Origin: Flavobacterium antarcticum DSM 19726
GTDB lineage: Bacteria; Bacteroidota; Bacteroidia; Flavobacteriales; Flavobacteriaceae
NCBI RefSeq assembly: GCF_000419685.1
Contig: NZ_ATTM01000002.1
Coordinates: 248,001-312,000, forward strand
DNA length: 64,000 bases
Reading direction: 5' to 3'
Below the pieces are notes generated by a model. That model was not told the DNA's origin, made no database searches, and was given only the letters and a program-made list of their open reading frames with translations. Shown piece after piece: positions 17,491 through 26,983 of the stretch (position 1 is its first letter; every line of letters begins with the position of its first letter). Made by a program: the position numbers and the translations under genes.

Positions 17491-18441
17491 TTATTCGATA
17501 TTTTCAATTTGCTTGTATGCGTCAATCACTTTTTTGACCAATCGGTGGCGTACGATATCTTTATCATCTAAATATACAATTCCAATTCCTTCCACATCTT
17601 TCAAAACCAGCAACGCTTCTTTCAACCCAGAGATTGTTCGTCTTGGTAAATCCACTTGTCCGGGATCACCCGTAATCATGAACTTCGCACTTTTACCCAT
17701 ACGGGTCAAAAACATTTTCATTTGAGAATGGGTGGTGTTTTGTGCTTCGTCTAAAATTACAAATGCATGATCAAGCGTTCTTCCTCTCATAAATGCTAAT
17801 GGAGCAATTTGAATAATGCCTTTTAACATATAATCTTCGAGTTTTTCGTTGGGTAACATATCACGCAAAGCATCGTATAAAGGTTGCATGTACGGATCAA
17901 GTTTCTCTTTCATGTCACCAGGAAGAAAACCCAAGTTTTCCCCAGCTTCAACTGCAGGACGCGTTAAGATGATTCTCTTTACTTGCTTTTCTTTCAGCGC
18001 TTTAACAGCCATTGCAACTCCTGTATAAGTTTTACCAGTTCCAGCAGGACCTACGGCAAAAACCATGTCATTCTTAGTAACGGTGTCGACAAGAATTTGC
18101 TGATTTGGCGTCATCGCTTTGATGATTTTACCCGCCACACCGTGAACCAAAATTTTGTCCATATCAGACATTCGTTCGGTTTGGTGGTGTTCTCCCTCAA
18201 TGACACGTTCAATCACGTTGTTGTCAATTCGGTTGTAGCGTGAAAAGTGAACCAACAAGCGGTTGAAGCGGTTTTCAAATTCGTCCAACACTTCTTTTTC
18301 TCCAAAGGCTTTCAAAGTAGTACCACGAGCGACAATTTTTAGCTTTGGGTAGTATTTTTTAATGGTTTCCAGATGGATGTCTTGAGCACCCCAAAAATCT
18401 TTTGGGGCAATATCTACAAGTTCAATAGTTCTTTCGTTCAA
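17491..18441 (-). CDS. PhoH family ATPase
   Basis: A 316-residue cytoplasmic protein of the PhoH-like family, an RNA-associated P-loop ATPase. Walker A is VGPAGTGKT, Walker B is FVILDEAQNTT, and the motif GDPGQVDLP follows, as in the helicase-like PhoH core. An N-terminal KH-like region (about 1-100) fits RNA binding. Family length is normal. In many bacteria PhoH acts with YbeY in RNA metabolism; ybeY is not next to it here. Divergent from the SAM hydrolase gene, with overlapping opposite promoters between. Confidence 0.93.
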   Translation of the reverse strand: MNERTIELVDIAPKDFWGAQDIHLETIKKYYPKLKIVARGTTLKAFGEKEVLDEFENRFNRLLVHFSRYNRIDNNVIERVIEGEHHQTERMSDMDKILVHGVAGKIIKAMTPNQQILVDTVTKNDMVFAVGPAGTGKTYTGVAMAVKALKEKQVKRIILTRPAVEAGENLGFLPGDMKEKLDPYMQPLYDALRDMLPNEKLEDYMLKGIIQIAPLAFMRGRTLDHAFVILDEAQNTTHSQMKMFLTRMGKSAKFMITGDPGQVDLPRRTISGLKEALLVLKDVEGIGIVYLDDKDIVRHRLVKKVIDAYKQIENIE

Positions 18442-18481
18442 ATGGGATAGTATTTAATTAAAAATAGTCGCTGATAATTAT

Positions 18482-18489
18482 TAGCTTTG
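18482..18489 (+). promoter_or_regulatory. Bacteroidetes -7 element TAGCTTTG
   Basis: Perfect TAnnTTTG, 56 bp before the SAM hydrolase start and divergent from the phoH -7 element only 7 bp away. Confidence 0.45.
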
Positions 18490-18496
18490 CGTTTCT

Positions 18497-18504
18497 CAAA
18501 TTTA
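18497..18504 (-). promoter_or_regulatory. Bacteroidetes -7 element TAAATTTG for phoH
   Basis: Minus-strand TAAATTTG, 55 bp before the phoH ATG. It faces away from the + strand element at 18482, so the two promoters overlap and may compete. Confidence 0.45.
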
Positions 18505-18545
18505 GCATTTTTTGAGTTACATTTTTTATAATATTAAACAATTTT

Positions 18546-19394
18546 ATGTCAATTATTACCTTAACGACCGATTATGGATTGAAGGACCACTTTGTAGGTG
18601 CTTTGAAAGGGAAAATCGCATCGCAATTGCCAAATGCTACTGTCATTGACATCTCTCACGAGGTAGATCCGTTTAATGTGGCTCAAGCAAGTTACCTCAT
18701 TGAATCGGCTTACGCCAGTTTTCCAAAAGGAACCGTTCACTTGATTGGTGTTGACGCCGAAATGAATAGTGAAAACCAACACATCGCTTTGCAGTGGAAC
18801 GGACATTACTTTATTGCTGCAGATAATGGAATTTTGAGTATTCTGACGCAGAAGATCATACCTGAAAAGATTTATGCCATTAATATTCACGATCGTTTGC
18901 ACTTGGAAGCGACTGATATGGACGTTTTAATTACTGTTGCTACGCATTTATCAAAAGGCGGTTTACTGAATGTCATTGGTAAAGAAATAGTTGCTTTAAA
19001 GGAAATTACACAATTGCAACCAAGTGTCGAAAATAATACGATCATTAAAGGTTGTGTAATTTACATCGACCATTTTGGAAACGTGGTGACCAATATCACT
19101 AAGAAAATGTTCTTGGAAATGGGTCAAGAACGCCCGTATGAAATCTTTTTTAATGCAAAATCAAATCTCAAGAAGAAGAAAAATCCTATTAAAACCATTT
19201 ATCCTAAGTATTCAGAAATAGTCAACAACGACGACTATTCAAGCAGTACGTACGACGGAATTCGTGTCGCCATTTTTAACGAAGCCAATTATTTGGAGTT
19301 GGGAATTTACAGAAGTAATCCGCGGTCTTTAGGAAGTGCATCCAGTTTATTTGGTTTAACTTACCGAGACACAGTCGAAATCATTTTTAAATAA
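18546..19394 (+). CDS. SAM hydroxide adenosyltransferase (DUF62 / SAM hydrolase)
   Basis: A 282-residue member of the DUF62 family related to fluorinase and chlorinase. Most members hydrolyse S-adenosylmethionine to adenosine and methionine. Visible signatures are LTTDYGLKDHFVGALKG at the N-terminus, DISHEVDPFNVAQA, VHLIGVDAE, FIAADNGILS, YIDHFGNVVTNI, and RSNPRSLGSASS near the C-terminus. The halogenase-specific insertion cannot be judged here, so hydrolysis is the default. It precedes a small monooxygenase-like gene by 12 bp. Confidence 0.88.
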   Translation: MSIITLTTDYGLKDHFVGALKGKIASQLPNATVIDISHEVDPFNVAQASYLIESAYASFPKGTVHLIGVDAEMNSENQHIALQWNGHYFIAADNGILSILTQKIIPEKIYAINIHDRLHLEATDMDVLITVATHLSKGGLLNVIGKEIVALKEITQLQPSVENNTIIKGCVIYIDHFGNVVTNITKKMFLEMGQERPYEIFFNAKSNLKKKKNPIKTIYPKYSEIVNNDDYSSSTYDGIRVAIFNEANYLELGIYRSNPRSLGSASSLFGLTYRDTVEIIFK

Positions 19395-19406
19395 AATATA
19401 AAATAT

Positions 19407-19703
19407 ATGTTTGTACGTATTGTCAAATTATCTTTTCACCAAGAACACATTCCTGCTTTCTTGGAAAATTTTGAAGAAAATAAAGATAAAATACGAAATG
19501 CTCCCGGAAACCGTTTATTAGAATTGTACCAAGATAAGGACAATCCGGATTTGTTTTTTACCTACAGTTATTGGGAAACCGAAGCCGACTTAGAAAATTA
19601 CCGCCATTCGGAATTGTTTAAAGGCGTGTGGTCCTTTACAAAAAAATTATTCAACGATAAACCGCAAGCGTGGAGTGTGGACAAACTCGTTTCATTAGTT
19701 TAA
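19407..19703 (+). CDS. ABM-domain antibiotic-biosynthesis-monooxygenase-like protein
   Basis: A 98-residue single-domain protein with the dimeric alpha-beta barrel (ABM) pattern: FVRIVKLSFHQEHIPAFLENF and LLELYQDKDNPDLFFTYSYWET. Members include quinol monooxygenases and heme degraders, but many are uncharacterised. It follows the SAM hydrolase by 12 bp and so is probably in the same transcript. No cofactor residues can be assigned. Confidence 0.8.
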   Translation: MFVRIVKLSFHQEHIPAFLENFEENKDKIRNAPGNRLLELYQDKDNPDLFFTYSYWETEADLENYRHSELFKGVWSFTKKLFNDKPQAWSVDKLVSLV

Positions 19704-19754
19704 AGTTTGATTCGATACATTTTTAAACCTTAAATCTTTTAAACCTTTAATTAA

Positions 19755-20480
19755 ATGAAAGCCATATTACTACGAGAGATTAACTCTTTTTTTGGTTCAC
19801 CAATAGGTTATTTAGTCATCGCCATTTTTTTGATTCTCAATGGATTATTTCTTTGGGTTTTTGACGGTGATTTTAACATTCTGAATAGTGGTTTCGCAGA
19901 TTTGAGTCCGTTTTTTACTTTGGCTCCATGGATTCTGATTTTCTTGATTCCTGCCGTAACAATGCGGAGTTTTTCGGATGAAAAGAAACAAGGAACGTTA
20001 GAACTTTTGTTAACCAAACCGCTCTCCATTTCGGCTATTGTGAACGGAAAGTTTTTTGCAGCGTTGCTTTTAATTGCCATTGCTATACTACCCACTTTAT
20101 TGTACGTTTGGGTTATTTACGGACTTGGATTACCGGAAGGAAATATCGATTTAGGAAGTACACTTGGCTCCTATTTTGGATTGTTTTTCTTAATTGCCGC
20201 CTACGCTTCTATTGGAATTTTTACTTCTACACTTTCAGATAACCAAATCGTAGCATTTATAGTAGCTGTGTTTCTGTGCTTCATCTTCTACTTTGGATTT
20301 GAAGGAATTGCAAGTTATTTTGGAACATTCCAACCTACCGTTTCTGGATTGGGAATGGACGCTCATTTTAAAAGTATGGCAAGAGGCGTTTTAGACACGA
20401 GAGACATCCTTTATTTCATAAGCATCACGGTTTTATTTTTAGCATTAACGGTTTACAAATTAAAAGCACTGAAATCCTAA
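19755..20480 (+). CDS. gldF: Gliding motility ABC transporter permease
   Basis: 241 residues with six hydrophobic segments typical of an ABC-2 permease. The segment SFSDEKKQGTLELLLTKPLS after the second helix is the family hallmark (the ABC-2 coupling region). In Flavobacterium johnsoniae GldF, GldG and the ATPase GldA form an ABC transporter required for gliding. gldA is not in this window. The gene overlaps gldG by one base (TAATG), implying coupled translation. Confident because of the paired gldG. Confidence 0.92.
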   Translation: MKAILLREINSFFGSPIGYLVIAIFLILNGLFLWVFDGDFNILNSGFADLSPFFTLAPWILIFLIPAVTMRSFSDEKKQGTLELLLTKPLSISAIVNGKFFAALLLIAIAILPTLLYVWVIYGLGLPEGNIDLGSTLGSYFGLFFLIAAYASIGIFTSTLSDNQIVAFIVAVFLCFIFYFGFEGIASYFGTFQPTVSGLGMDAHFKSMARGVLDTRDILYFISITVLFLALTVYKLKALKS

Positions 20481-22144
20481 TGACAACTTATACTAAAAAC
20501 AACCGCAAAAATATAGCTTTAATTATCGTGATTTTAATCGTGGTAAACGTGGTGAGCTCGCAATTTTTCAAACGTTTTGATTTGACATCTGACAAAAGAT
20601 ATACCTTATCGGAAACGACTTTGAACACGTTGAAACAAGTGAAAGAACCCATCAACATTGACGTTTTTCTCGATGGCGATTTTCCTGTTGAATTCAAGCG
20701 TTTGCAAAGTGAAACCTATCAATTGCTAGAAGAATACAAAGCGTACAACAGCAATATCATTTTCAAATTCAATAATCCAAACGGCGATGCATCAAATGCC
20801 GAACAATTTGCTAGTGATTTGATCGGATTGGGCTTCACTCCTACTAATATCAATCAAAATATAAAAGGCAAGAAAGAGCTGATTCAAATTTTCCCGTGGG
20901 CCATCGCAAATGTGGGCGAAAAATCTGTTCGTGTACCGCTTTTAGTAAACAATTACGGCAACCGACCTGAGGAAAACATCAATAAATCGGTTCAGTTGTT
21001 GGAATACGCTTTTACCGATGCGATTACAAAATTGATTTCGCAAAAGAAAAAGAGAATTGCAATCCTAAAAGGCAACGGCGAAATTTCGGACAAATACATG
21101 TCGGATTTATTGCTGAATGCAAAAGAGTATTACGCCTTGGGTGAATTTAATATGGATTCCTTAACCAATGATTTACCTAAAACGTTAGCCAATTTGAAAC
21201 GTTTTGACATGGCTTTAATTGTGAAACCTACTCAGGCCTTTTCAGACGAGGAGAAATATATTTTAGACCAGTATGTAATGCAAGGTGGTAAAACGATGTG
21301 GTTGATGGATCAAGTGGCCATTGATTTAGACAGTTTGCACAATCAAGACCGTCAAGCTTTAGCTTATCCACGTGATTTGAATTTAGACGACCTGTTTTTT
21401 AAATACGGCGTTCGAATTAATCCGCGTTTGATTCAAGATTTACTTTCGACGCCTGTGACTGCTCAATCGCCAACGGGTGAAGATTTCCCAATTGATTGGT
21501 TGTATTCGCCTATAGTGCGTTCTGAAGAGAATCATCCGATTAATAAAAACATCAATTTGGTCAAACTCGAATTTGCCAATCAAATGGACACCTTGAAAAA
21601 CGGTATTAAAAAAACAGTTTTATTGAAAAGTTCACCTCAATCTAAAGCGGTTGGAGCGCCACTTTTAGTAGGTTTGAATCAGTTTATGGATCATTTGGAC
21701 GAAAGTCAGTACAAGGAAGGCAATCAAATTATAGGAACTTTATTAGAAGGTAAATTTACGTCTGCTTTTAACAACCGTGTGAAGCCGTTTAAAATCGCGG
21801 ACAATAAAGACCAAGGTGTTGACACGAAAATGATTGTGATTGCTGATGGTGATATTGTGAATTATACCTACATCAATAAAAAACCAGTTCAAAATGGATA
21901 CGATCAATGGACCCAACAAGTCTATGGAAACAAAGATTTCTTGATCAACAGTATCAATTATTTATTAGACGACGACGGATTGATCAACATTCGAAGCAAG
22001 AATATTGAATTGCCGTTGCTGGACGAGCAAAAAGTAAGAGAACAATATACGATTTCGCAAGTCATTACGGTAGGAATTCCACTTGTTTTGCTTGTTGTTT
22101 TTGGTTTTGCTTTTACGTATATTCGAAAAAGGAAATACCATTAA
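20480..22144 (+). CDS. gldG: Gliding motility ABC transporter substrate-binding-like protein
   Basis: 554 residues with one transmembrane helix at each end (about 10-28 and 527-547) flanking a large extracytoplasmic domain. Recognisable parts are LTSDKRYTLSETT, FLDGDFPVEFKRLQ, ALIVKPTQAFSDEEKYILDQYVMQGG in pieces, and a GATase-like fold of the DUF4350/ABC-auxiliary family. GldG works with GldF and GldA. The gene begins inside the gldF stop codon and ends 94 bp before dnaN. Confidence 0.93.
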   Translation: MTTYTKNNRKNIALIIVILIVVNVVSSQFFKRFDLTSDKRYTLSETTLNTLKQVKEPINIDVFLDGDFPVEFKRLQSETYQLLEEYKAYNSNIIFKFNNPNGDASNAEQFASDLIGLGFTPTNINQNIKGKKELIQIFPWAIANVGEKSVRVPLLVNNYGNRPEENINKSVQLLEYAFTDAITKLISQKKKRIAILKGNGEISDKYMSDLLLNAKEYYALGEFNMDSLTNDLPKTLANLKRFDMALIVKPTQAFSDEEKYILDQYVMQGGKTMWLMDQVAIDLDSLHNQDRQALAYPRDLNLDDLFFKYGVRINPRLIQDLLSTPVTAQSPTGEDFPIDWLYSPIVRSEENHPINKNINLVKLEFANQMDTLKNGIKKTVLLKSSPQSKAVGAPLLVGLNQFMDHLDESQYKEGNQIIGTLLEGKFTSAFNNRVKPFKIADNKDQGVDTKMIVIADGDIVNYTYINKKPVQNGYDQWTQQVYGNKDFLINSINYLLDDDGLINIRSKNIELPLLDEQKVREQYTISQVITVGIPLVLLVVFGFAFTYIRKRKYH

Positions 22145-22183
22145 AATTTTAAAAAATTACTATTTTAATTAAATCAATTAAGA

Positions 22184-22191
22184 TATATTTG
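22184..22191 (+). promoter_or_regulatory. Bacteroidetes -7 element TATATTTG for dnaN
   Basis: Perfect TAnnTTTG about 50 bp before the dnaN start; no clear -33 TTG at standard spacing. Confidence 0.45.
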
Positions 22192-22238
22192 TGCAATATA
22201 AAATCTTCGACTTAAATGAGGTCAAGACATAAAAATAA

Positions 22239-23363
22239 ATGAAAATGAAGTTCATCGTATCGAGTTCGTACTTATTAAAACAGCTGCAAGTTTTGGGTAG
22301 CGTTATCAACAGTAACAATACTTTACCCATTTTAGATAACTTTTTGTTTGAATTAAACACTACCGTTTTGACTGTTTCCGCATCTGATTTGGAAACAACC
22401 ATGTCGTCTACGATTGATATTGATTCAACAAGTACAGGAAGTGTTGCCGTACCTGCTAAATTATTATTGGAAATCTTAAAAACCTTTCCAGAACAACCTT
22501 TGACTTTTACAGTAGAAGAAAACAGTACGATCGAAATCAGTTCCAACTCAGGTAAATATGCTTTGGCGTACGCTCCAGGAGAGGAATTTCCTAAATCCGT
22601 ACAATTAGAAGATCCATCGGTAACTTTAGTTCCCGCTGATGTTTTGGCAACAGCCGTTAGCAAAACGATTTTCGCTGCAGGAAACGATGATTTACGTCCT
22701 GTAATGTCAGGAGTGTTCTTCCAGTTTTCACCAGAAGGATTGATTTTCGTAGCAACAGACGCTCATAAATTAGTAAAATATGCACGAACAGATGTAAAAG
22801 CTTCTCAAGTGGCTGATTTTATTATGCCTAAAAAACCATTGACCATCTTAAAGAATATTCTTTCTACTTCAGATGCTGAAATCAAGATTGAATACAACGA
22901 TTCGAACGCAACATTTTCTTTTGATAACTATGTGTTGATGTGTCGTTTGATTGATGGTAAATATCCCAACTACGAAGCGGTAATTCCAAAAGAAAATCCA
23001 AACAAATTATTGATTGATAGACAACAATTCTTGAGTTCTGTAAAACGTGTGGCGATTTTCTCTAACAAAACAACGCACCAAATCCGATTGAAAATTGCAG
23101 GAACTGAATTGAATATTTCTGCAGAAGACATCGATTATTCAAACAAAGCAGAAGAACGATTGACCTGTGATTACCAAGGTGATGACATGCAAATTGGTTT
23201 CAACTCTCGTTTCTTAACAGAAATGTTGACCAACTTACAATCAGACGAAATCATGCTTGAAATGTCGTTGCCCAATCGTGCCGGTATTCTAACGCCAGTT
23301 GACGGATTAGAAGACGGAGAAACGGTAACAATGTTGGTTATGCCTGTTATGTTGAACAATTAA
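22239..23363 (+). CDS. dnaN: DNA polymerase III beta sliding clamp
   Basis: 374 residues, the length of the bacterial beta clamp, which encircles DNA as a dimer and tethers the polymerase. It shows the three-domain repeat with characteristic pieces: LPILDNFLFEL, FDVRPVMSG-like DDLRPVMSGVFF, TDAHKLVKY, KYPNYEAVIP, and the C-terminal MLVMPVML. An alternative start two codons later (22245) is equally plausible because related clamps begin MKFIVSS. It has its own promoter and terminator. In this genome dnaN is next to gldG, not dnaA. Confidence 0.97.
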   Translation: MKMKFIVSSSYLLKQLQVLGSVINSNNTLPILDNFLFELNTTVLTVSASDLETTMSSTIDIDSTSTGSVAVPAKLLLEILKTFPEQPLTFTVEENSTIEISSNSGKYALAYAPGEEFPKSVQLEDPSVTLVPADVLATAVSKTIFAAGNDDLRPVMSGVFFQFSPEGLIFVATDAHKLVKYARTDVKASQVADFIMPKKPLTILKNILSTSDAEIKIEYNDSNATFSFDNYVLMCRLIDGKYPNYEAVIPKENPNKLLIDRQQFLSSVKRVAIFSNKTTHQIRLKIAGTELNISAEDIDYSNKAEERLTCDYQGDDMQIGFNSRFLTEMLTNLQSDEIMLEMSLPNRAGILTPVDGLEDGETVTMLVMPVMLNN

Positions 23364-23387
23364 GAAACAACTTATTATTGTCATATA

Positions 23388-23425
23388 GAAAAACCGTTTC
23401 ATTTAATAATGAAACGGTTTTTTTT
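23388..23425. terminator. Bidirectional terminator after dnaN
   Basis: AAAAACCGTTTCA and TGAAACGGTTTTT form a near-perfect stem of about 13 bp with a short AT loop and a T8 run. It lies between the converging dnaN and aldehyde dehydrogenase genes. Confidence 0.85.
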
Positions 23426-23450
23426 ATGCGTATTGAATACTATTAAATTC

Positions 23451-24821
23451 TTATCTCGTTTTGATCCGAATTAATTTTTCATTCACAAATTCGGTAACTG
23501 CTGAAGGAGATAATTCCGTTCCGTAACCCGAACGTTTGGTTCCTCCAAAAGGCAAATCAGGTTTTGAAGCCGAATGTTCATTAATGAAAACCATTCCCGT
23601 ATCAATTAAACTAGCGACTTCAATCGCTCTATCAATATCTTCGCTGAAAACAGAGCCTCCTAAACCAAAGGTAGAATCATTGGCCAACTCAATGGCTTCT
23701 TCCTGATTCTTCACTTTGTAAATTACTGCGACAGGTCCAAATAATTCTTCGTGGTACGCTCTCATTCCTGATTTCACATCAGTCAAAATGGTTGGTTCGT
23801 AAAACGCTCCTTCCCGATCCATTTTCTTTCCACCTGCAACAATCTTAGCACCCGCTTTTACCGTATCTGCCACTTGCTTTGCAATATTATCTGCTGCTTC
23901 TTGACTTATCATTGGACCTAAAGAAGTGGAAGCCTCCATAGGATCGCCCACTTTAAGTGTAGCCAATTCGCTTTTCAACCTTTCGGTAAAATCTTCAGCT
24001 AAGGAATCGTGGATGATAATTCGTTTGGATGAAGTACAGGCTTGTCCCATATTTCCAAACCGACCGATCATGATTTCTTTCATGACCAAGTCCATATTTG
24101 CATCTTCTAAAACAATAAAAGGATCGCTTCCTCCTAATTCTAGGACTGATTTCTTTAAGTTTTTACCCGCATTTTCTGCGAGACTTGCACCGGCTTTTTC
24201 ACTTCCCGTAAGTGCCATGGCTACAATTCTGTCGTCTGCGGCAAGTTGGGCAATGCGATTACTTGGTAGAAATAAGTTGGTAAAAACACCTTTCGGCAAC
24301 CCTGCTTCATGAAACAAATCTTCAATCATTTGGGCACACTGTGGCACATTCGATGCGTGCTTCACTACTACTGTATTTCCTGCCATTAAATTCGGAGCGG
24401 TAAAACGGCCTACTTGATTGAAAGGGTAATTCCAAGGTTCAACACCTAAAACAACTCCTTTTGGCGTGTAGCGAATAAAGGCTTTTCCGCCGTCGTCTTT
24501 TATTTCTTTGTCTTTTAGGAATTCCGCAGAATGAGCTGCATAATAGTTGTAAACCGAAGCGCACATTTCAATTTCTCCGACACTTTGGGCAATTAATTTA
24601 CCCATTTCGAGTGTGATGATTTTTGCGAGTTCGTGTTTGCGTTCCAACATCAATTCTGAAACTTTGTGAAGGTACTTTGCTCTTTCTGCGATTGGAGTAG
24701 TTTTCCAAGAAGCATAGGATTTGTGGGCGTTTGCAATTTTCTGTTCCAATTGATCTTCAGTTAAAGGATCGAATGTTTTGACTACTTTATTGGTGTACGG
24801 ATTGGTTGTTTGAATACTCAT
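23451..24821 (-). CDS. NAD(P)-dependent succinate-semialdehyde dehydrogenase-like ALDH
   Basis: A 456-residue aldehyde dehydrogenase: GVEPWNYPFNQ (cofactor/oxyanion region), catalytic Glu in VLELGGSDPFIVL, catalytic Cys in FGNMGQACTSSKR, and GPVAVIYKV and LPFGGTKRSGYG near the end. It is closest to the short SSADH (GabD/Sad) type that oxidises succinate semialdehyde to succinate. Other small aldehydes cannot be excluded. No GABA transaminase lies nearby. Directly upstream is an octamer tandem repeat. Confidence 0.88.
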   Translation of the reverse strand: MSIQTTNPYTNKVVKTFDPLTEDQLEQKIANAHKSYASWKTTPIAERAKYLHKVSELMLERKHELAKIITLEMGKLIAQSVGEIEMCASVYNYYAAHSAEFLKDKEIKDDGGKAFIRYTPKGVVLGVEPWNYPFNQVGRFTAPNLMAGNTVVVKHASNVPQCAQMIEDLFHEAGLPKGVFTNLFLPSNRIAQLAADDRIVAMALTGSEKAGASLAENAGKNLKKSVLELGGSDPFIVLEDANMDLVMKEIMIGRFGNMGQACTSSKRIIIHDSLAEDFTERLKSELATLKVGDPMEASTSLGPMISQEAADNIAKQVADTVKAGAKIVAGGKKMDREGAFYEPTILTDVKSGMRAYHEELFGPVAVIYKVKNQEEAIELANDSTFGLGGSVFSEDIDRAIEVASLIDTGMVFINEHSASKPDLPFGGTKRSGYGTELSPSAVTEFVNEKLIRIKTR

Positions 24822-24914
24822 TTTGCTTTTTATTTTTCATTTGCACCTCTAAATTACAAATTAGTAGAGGAAAAATACGAGCGCTTAATTCAAGTTTAAC
24901 AGTTGTGTAGAGGA

Positions 24915-25020
24915 GATGGAAAGATTGAAGGATTGAAGGATTGAAAGATGGAAAGATGGAAAGATGGAAAGATGGAAAGATGGAAAGATGGAAGAAGGAA
25001 GAAAGAAGATGGAAGATGGA
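24915..25020. repeat. Octamer tandem repeat (GATGGAAA-type)
   Basis: About ten consecutive 8-bp units from 24915 to 24994 (GATGGAAA with GATTGAAG variants), trailing into GA-rich degenerate copies up to 25020. The array is strongly purine-biased. It lies 93 bp upstream of the aldehyde dehydrogenase start. A short open frame across it is just the repeat being translated. Confidence 0.85.
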
Positions 25021-25127
25021 CGATCAACAGATATACTATAAAATCGTCAAAAATCAATGTAAATTAAAACGATACGGAATTATTTCGCCCGTTCAATTAG
25101 GGCTAGCGAAGCAGATGCATTAACGAT

Positions 25128-25172
25128 TTTACACAATGAATCTGTGCTAATTCGTGCAATCTGTGTGAAAAT
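25128..25172. repeat. Dispersed flavobacterial-type intergenic repeat fragment
   Basis: The minus strand contains CACACAGATTGCACGAATT, closely matching TTTACACAGATTGCACAAATTTTCACGAATT near 61705-61737. It is noncoding, between the octamer array and the MutS-like gene. Confidence 0.5.
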
Positions 25173-25194
25173 TAGCTGTGGTGATGAAATACGC

Positions 25195-26961
25195 TTAAAT
25201 CACGCCCCACTTTTTCATAATGAAGGTAGCACTTTTATTTTGGCAAATACCATCGCGTAATTTGTAATCAAAATACAATTCGTTATCGACGATGGCGACT
25301 TCAAAGGACTTGTTTGCCAATTGCGTTGGAAATGCATTGGTGGTCAAACACACTTCCGTATCATGCGTGGCAATTGCTCCAATGGCATGCTTGTTAATCA
25401 TTTTCTTAATGACTTCGATAGTTCCATTTCGTTTGTCGTCCGAGTTTGTGCCTCGTAAAATTTCATCTAACAAAACAAACGAACGTTCGTTTTGCAAACG
25501 GTCCATGATTTGTTTTAAACGTTTTATTTCTGCAAAGAAATAGGAAGTACTGTCCGACAAGGAATCTGAAAGTCGCATGGAAACCAATACGTTCAACGGA
25601 TGTACGTTCGCTTCAGCAGCACAAACCGGAGCTCCAGTACCCGCCAATACCATGTTGATTCCTAAACTTCGCAAAAAGGTACTTTTCCCCGACATATTGG
25701 AACCCGTAAGAATAATGAAATTTTCTTTAGAAAAATCGACGTCGTTCCCTACTCTACTCTTTTTATTCAGTAACGGATGACTCAAATCGGTGAATTGAAT
25801 TTGATAGGAGTCGTTTAATTTTGGGAAAACATATTCGGGATTGTTGTAAGCAAAATTAGCGAAGCTGTTCAGCATTTCCACTTCTCCCATAATTTCAAGT
25901 GCGGTCATGAGTTGGCTTCCGTTTTTCTTTTTCCAATCAATCAACGCTTTTAAAGTATGTACGTGAAAAAGTCCGATACCATTGAGTACGGGCGTGGTAA
26001 CTAAATTCCCGATGCTGTCTAATCGGGCAAACAACTCGGAAAGCTTCTTGATTTTAACAGAAGTTCTCTGATTATCCAGTAGTAATTGTTGTTGCAATTG
26101 GAGTAAATGAGGTGCCTTGAACGTGCTCTTTTCAATTTTACTAAGCAAAGAACTGTAATGCAGTAAGGCTTTATCAATTGCCTCAGAATTGGCGTTTTCA
26201 AGCATGATTCTTTTGAAAAAGTTGCCGAGCAAACCTAAGTTGAACACAAATATAAAACTGCTGATGGAAAGAAAAACGTATTCTTTTGTGATAAAATAGG
26301 TCGTTATCGCTGCCACAAAAAGTAAAGGTGTGCAATACGTGAGAAGTTGCATGTATTTTCCTATTGGAGCACTTGGAGCAGTACTCCACGTTTTTAGTTT
26401 TTGAACGAGTTGCTCTGAATCACTGCTTAGTTTTGCATGTGCTTCAAAATCTTGACGCCACGTCAAATCAGCAGCAAGTTCCTCAATGGCTTCTTGATTC
26501 GCCCGAATTTGTTCTTGTGATTGCTGTGAAAGCAACTGATTAGCCAAGGTTTTTTTTCCCATAAACGTCGCAGTTCGATTGAGGTGTTGGAACAATGATT
26601 CCGCACCAAAAATATCTAAATCGTACGCATATTCGTGTTTAAAATCAATGTATTCCGCTCCGTGTTCAAAGGGAAGTTTGCTGTCCGATACGTATTCTAA
26701 TTCTGTTGTGTTGATTTGGACCAAGTGCTGCATCAGCCTTCTTTTGGTATCCACGGCTTTGTGAAACCGCATTACGGCTATGAATACGGCAATTAATAAA
26801 AAACCAATATAGAAGTGGTAATTTTGATAATTGTCAATTGCCAAATACGCATTCACCAAAAAAAGTACAGCGACGACTAACCTGAACAGGCTAATCGTGT
26901 TGTACTTTCTATTTATTGACTTGAGTGTGCTGCTGTATTCGTGCTGTAATCCTTTGTACAT
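25195..26961 (-). CDS. Membrane-anchored MutS-family ATPase
   Basis: 588 residues. It contains the MutS core and ATPase: Walker A TGSNMSGKST, Walker B FVLLDEILRGTNSDD, and the ATHD switch. The N-terminal mismatch-recognition domain of true MutS is absent; instead there are hydrophobic pairs near residues 25-65 and 205-250 that look like transmembrane helices. So it is a MutS-related protein (COG0249-like) fixed to the membrane, widespread in Bacteroidetes to my knowledge, with unknown role. It has its own -7 element and is not in an operon with repair genes. Confidence 0.85.
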   Translation of the reverse strand: MYKGLQHEYSSTLKSINRKYNTISLFRLVVAVLFLVNAYLAIDNYQNYHFYIGFLLIAVFIAVMRFHKAVDTKRRLMQHLVQINTTELEYVSDSKLPFEHGAEYIDFKHEYAYDLDIFGAESLFQHLNRTATFMGKKTLANQLLSQQSQEQIRANQEAIEELAADLTWRQDFEAHAKLSSDSEQLVQKLKTWSTAPSAPIGKYMQLLTYCTPLLFVAAITTYFITKEYVFLSISSFIFVFNLGLLGNFFKRIMLENANSEAIDKALLHYSSLLSKIEKSTFKAPHLLQLQQQLLLDNQRTSVKIKKLSELFARLDSIGNLVTTPVLNGIGLFHVHTLKALIDWKKKNGSQLMTALEIMGEVEMLNSFANFAYNNPEYVFPKLNDSYQIQFTDLSHPLLNKKSRVGNDVDFSKENFIILTGSNMSGKSTFLRSLGINMVLAGTGAPVCAAEANVHPLNVLVSMRLSDSLSDSTSYFFAEIKRLKQIMDRLQNERSFVLLDEILRGTNSDDKRNGTIEVIKKMINKHAIGAIATHDTEVCLTTNAFPTQLANKSFEVAIVDNELYFDYKLRDGICQNKSATFIMKKWGVI

Positions 26962-26983
26962 TTTATCGCTGGTGTAAGTCCGA

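Noticed and set aside
24941..25123. Open frame beginning MKDGKMERWKDGKMERW
   Set aside because: It is the octamer repeat read in one frame; the repeated peptide and lack of any family make it noncoding.
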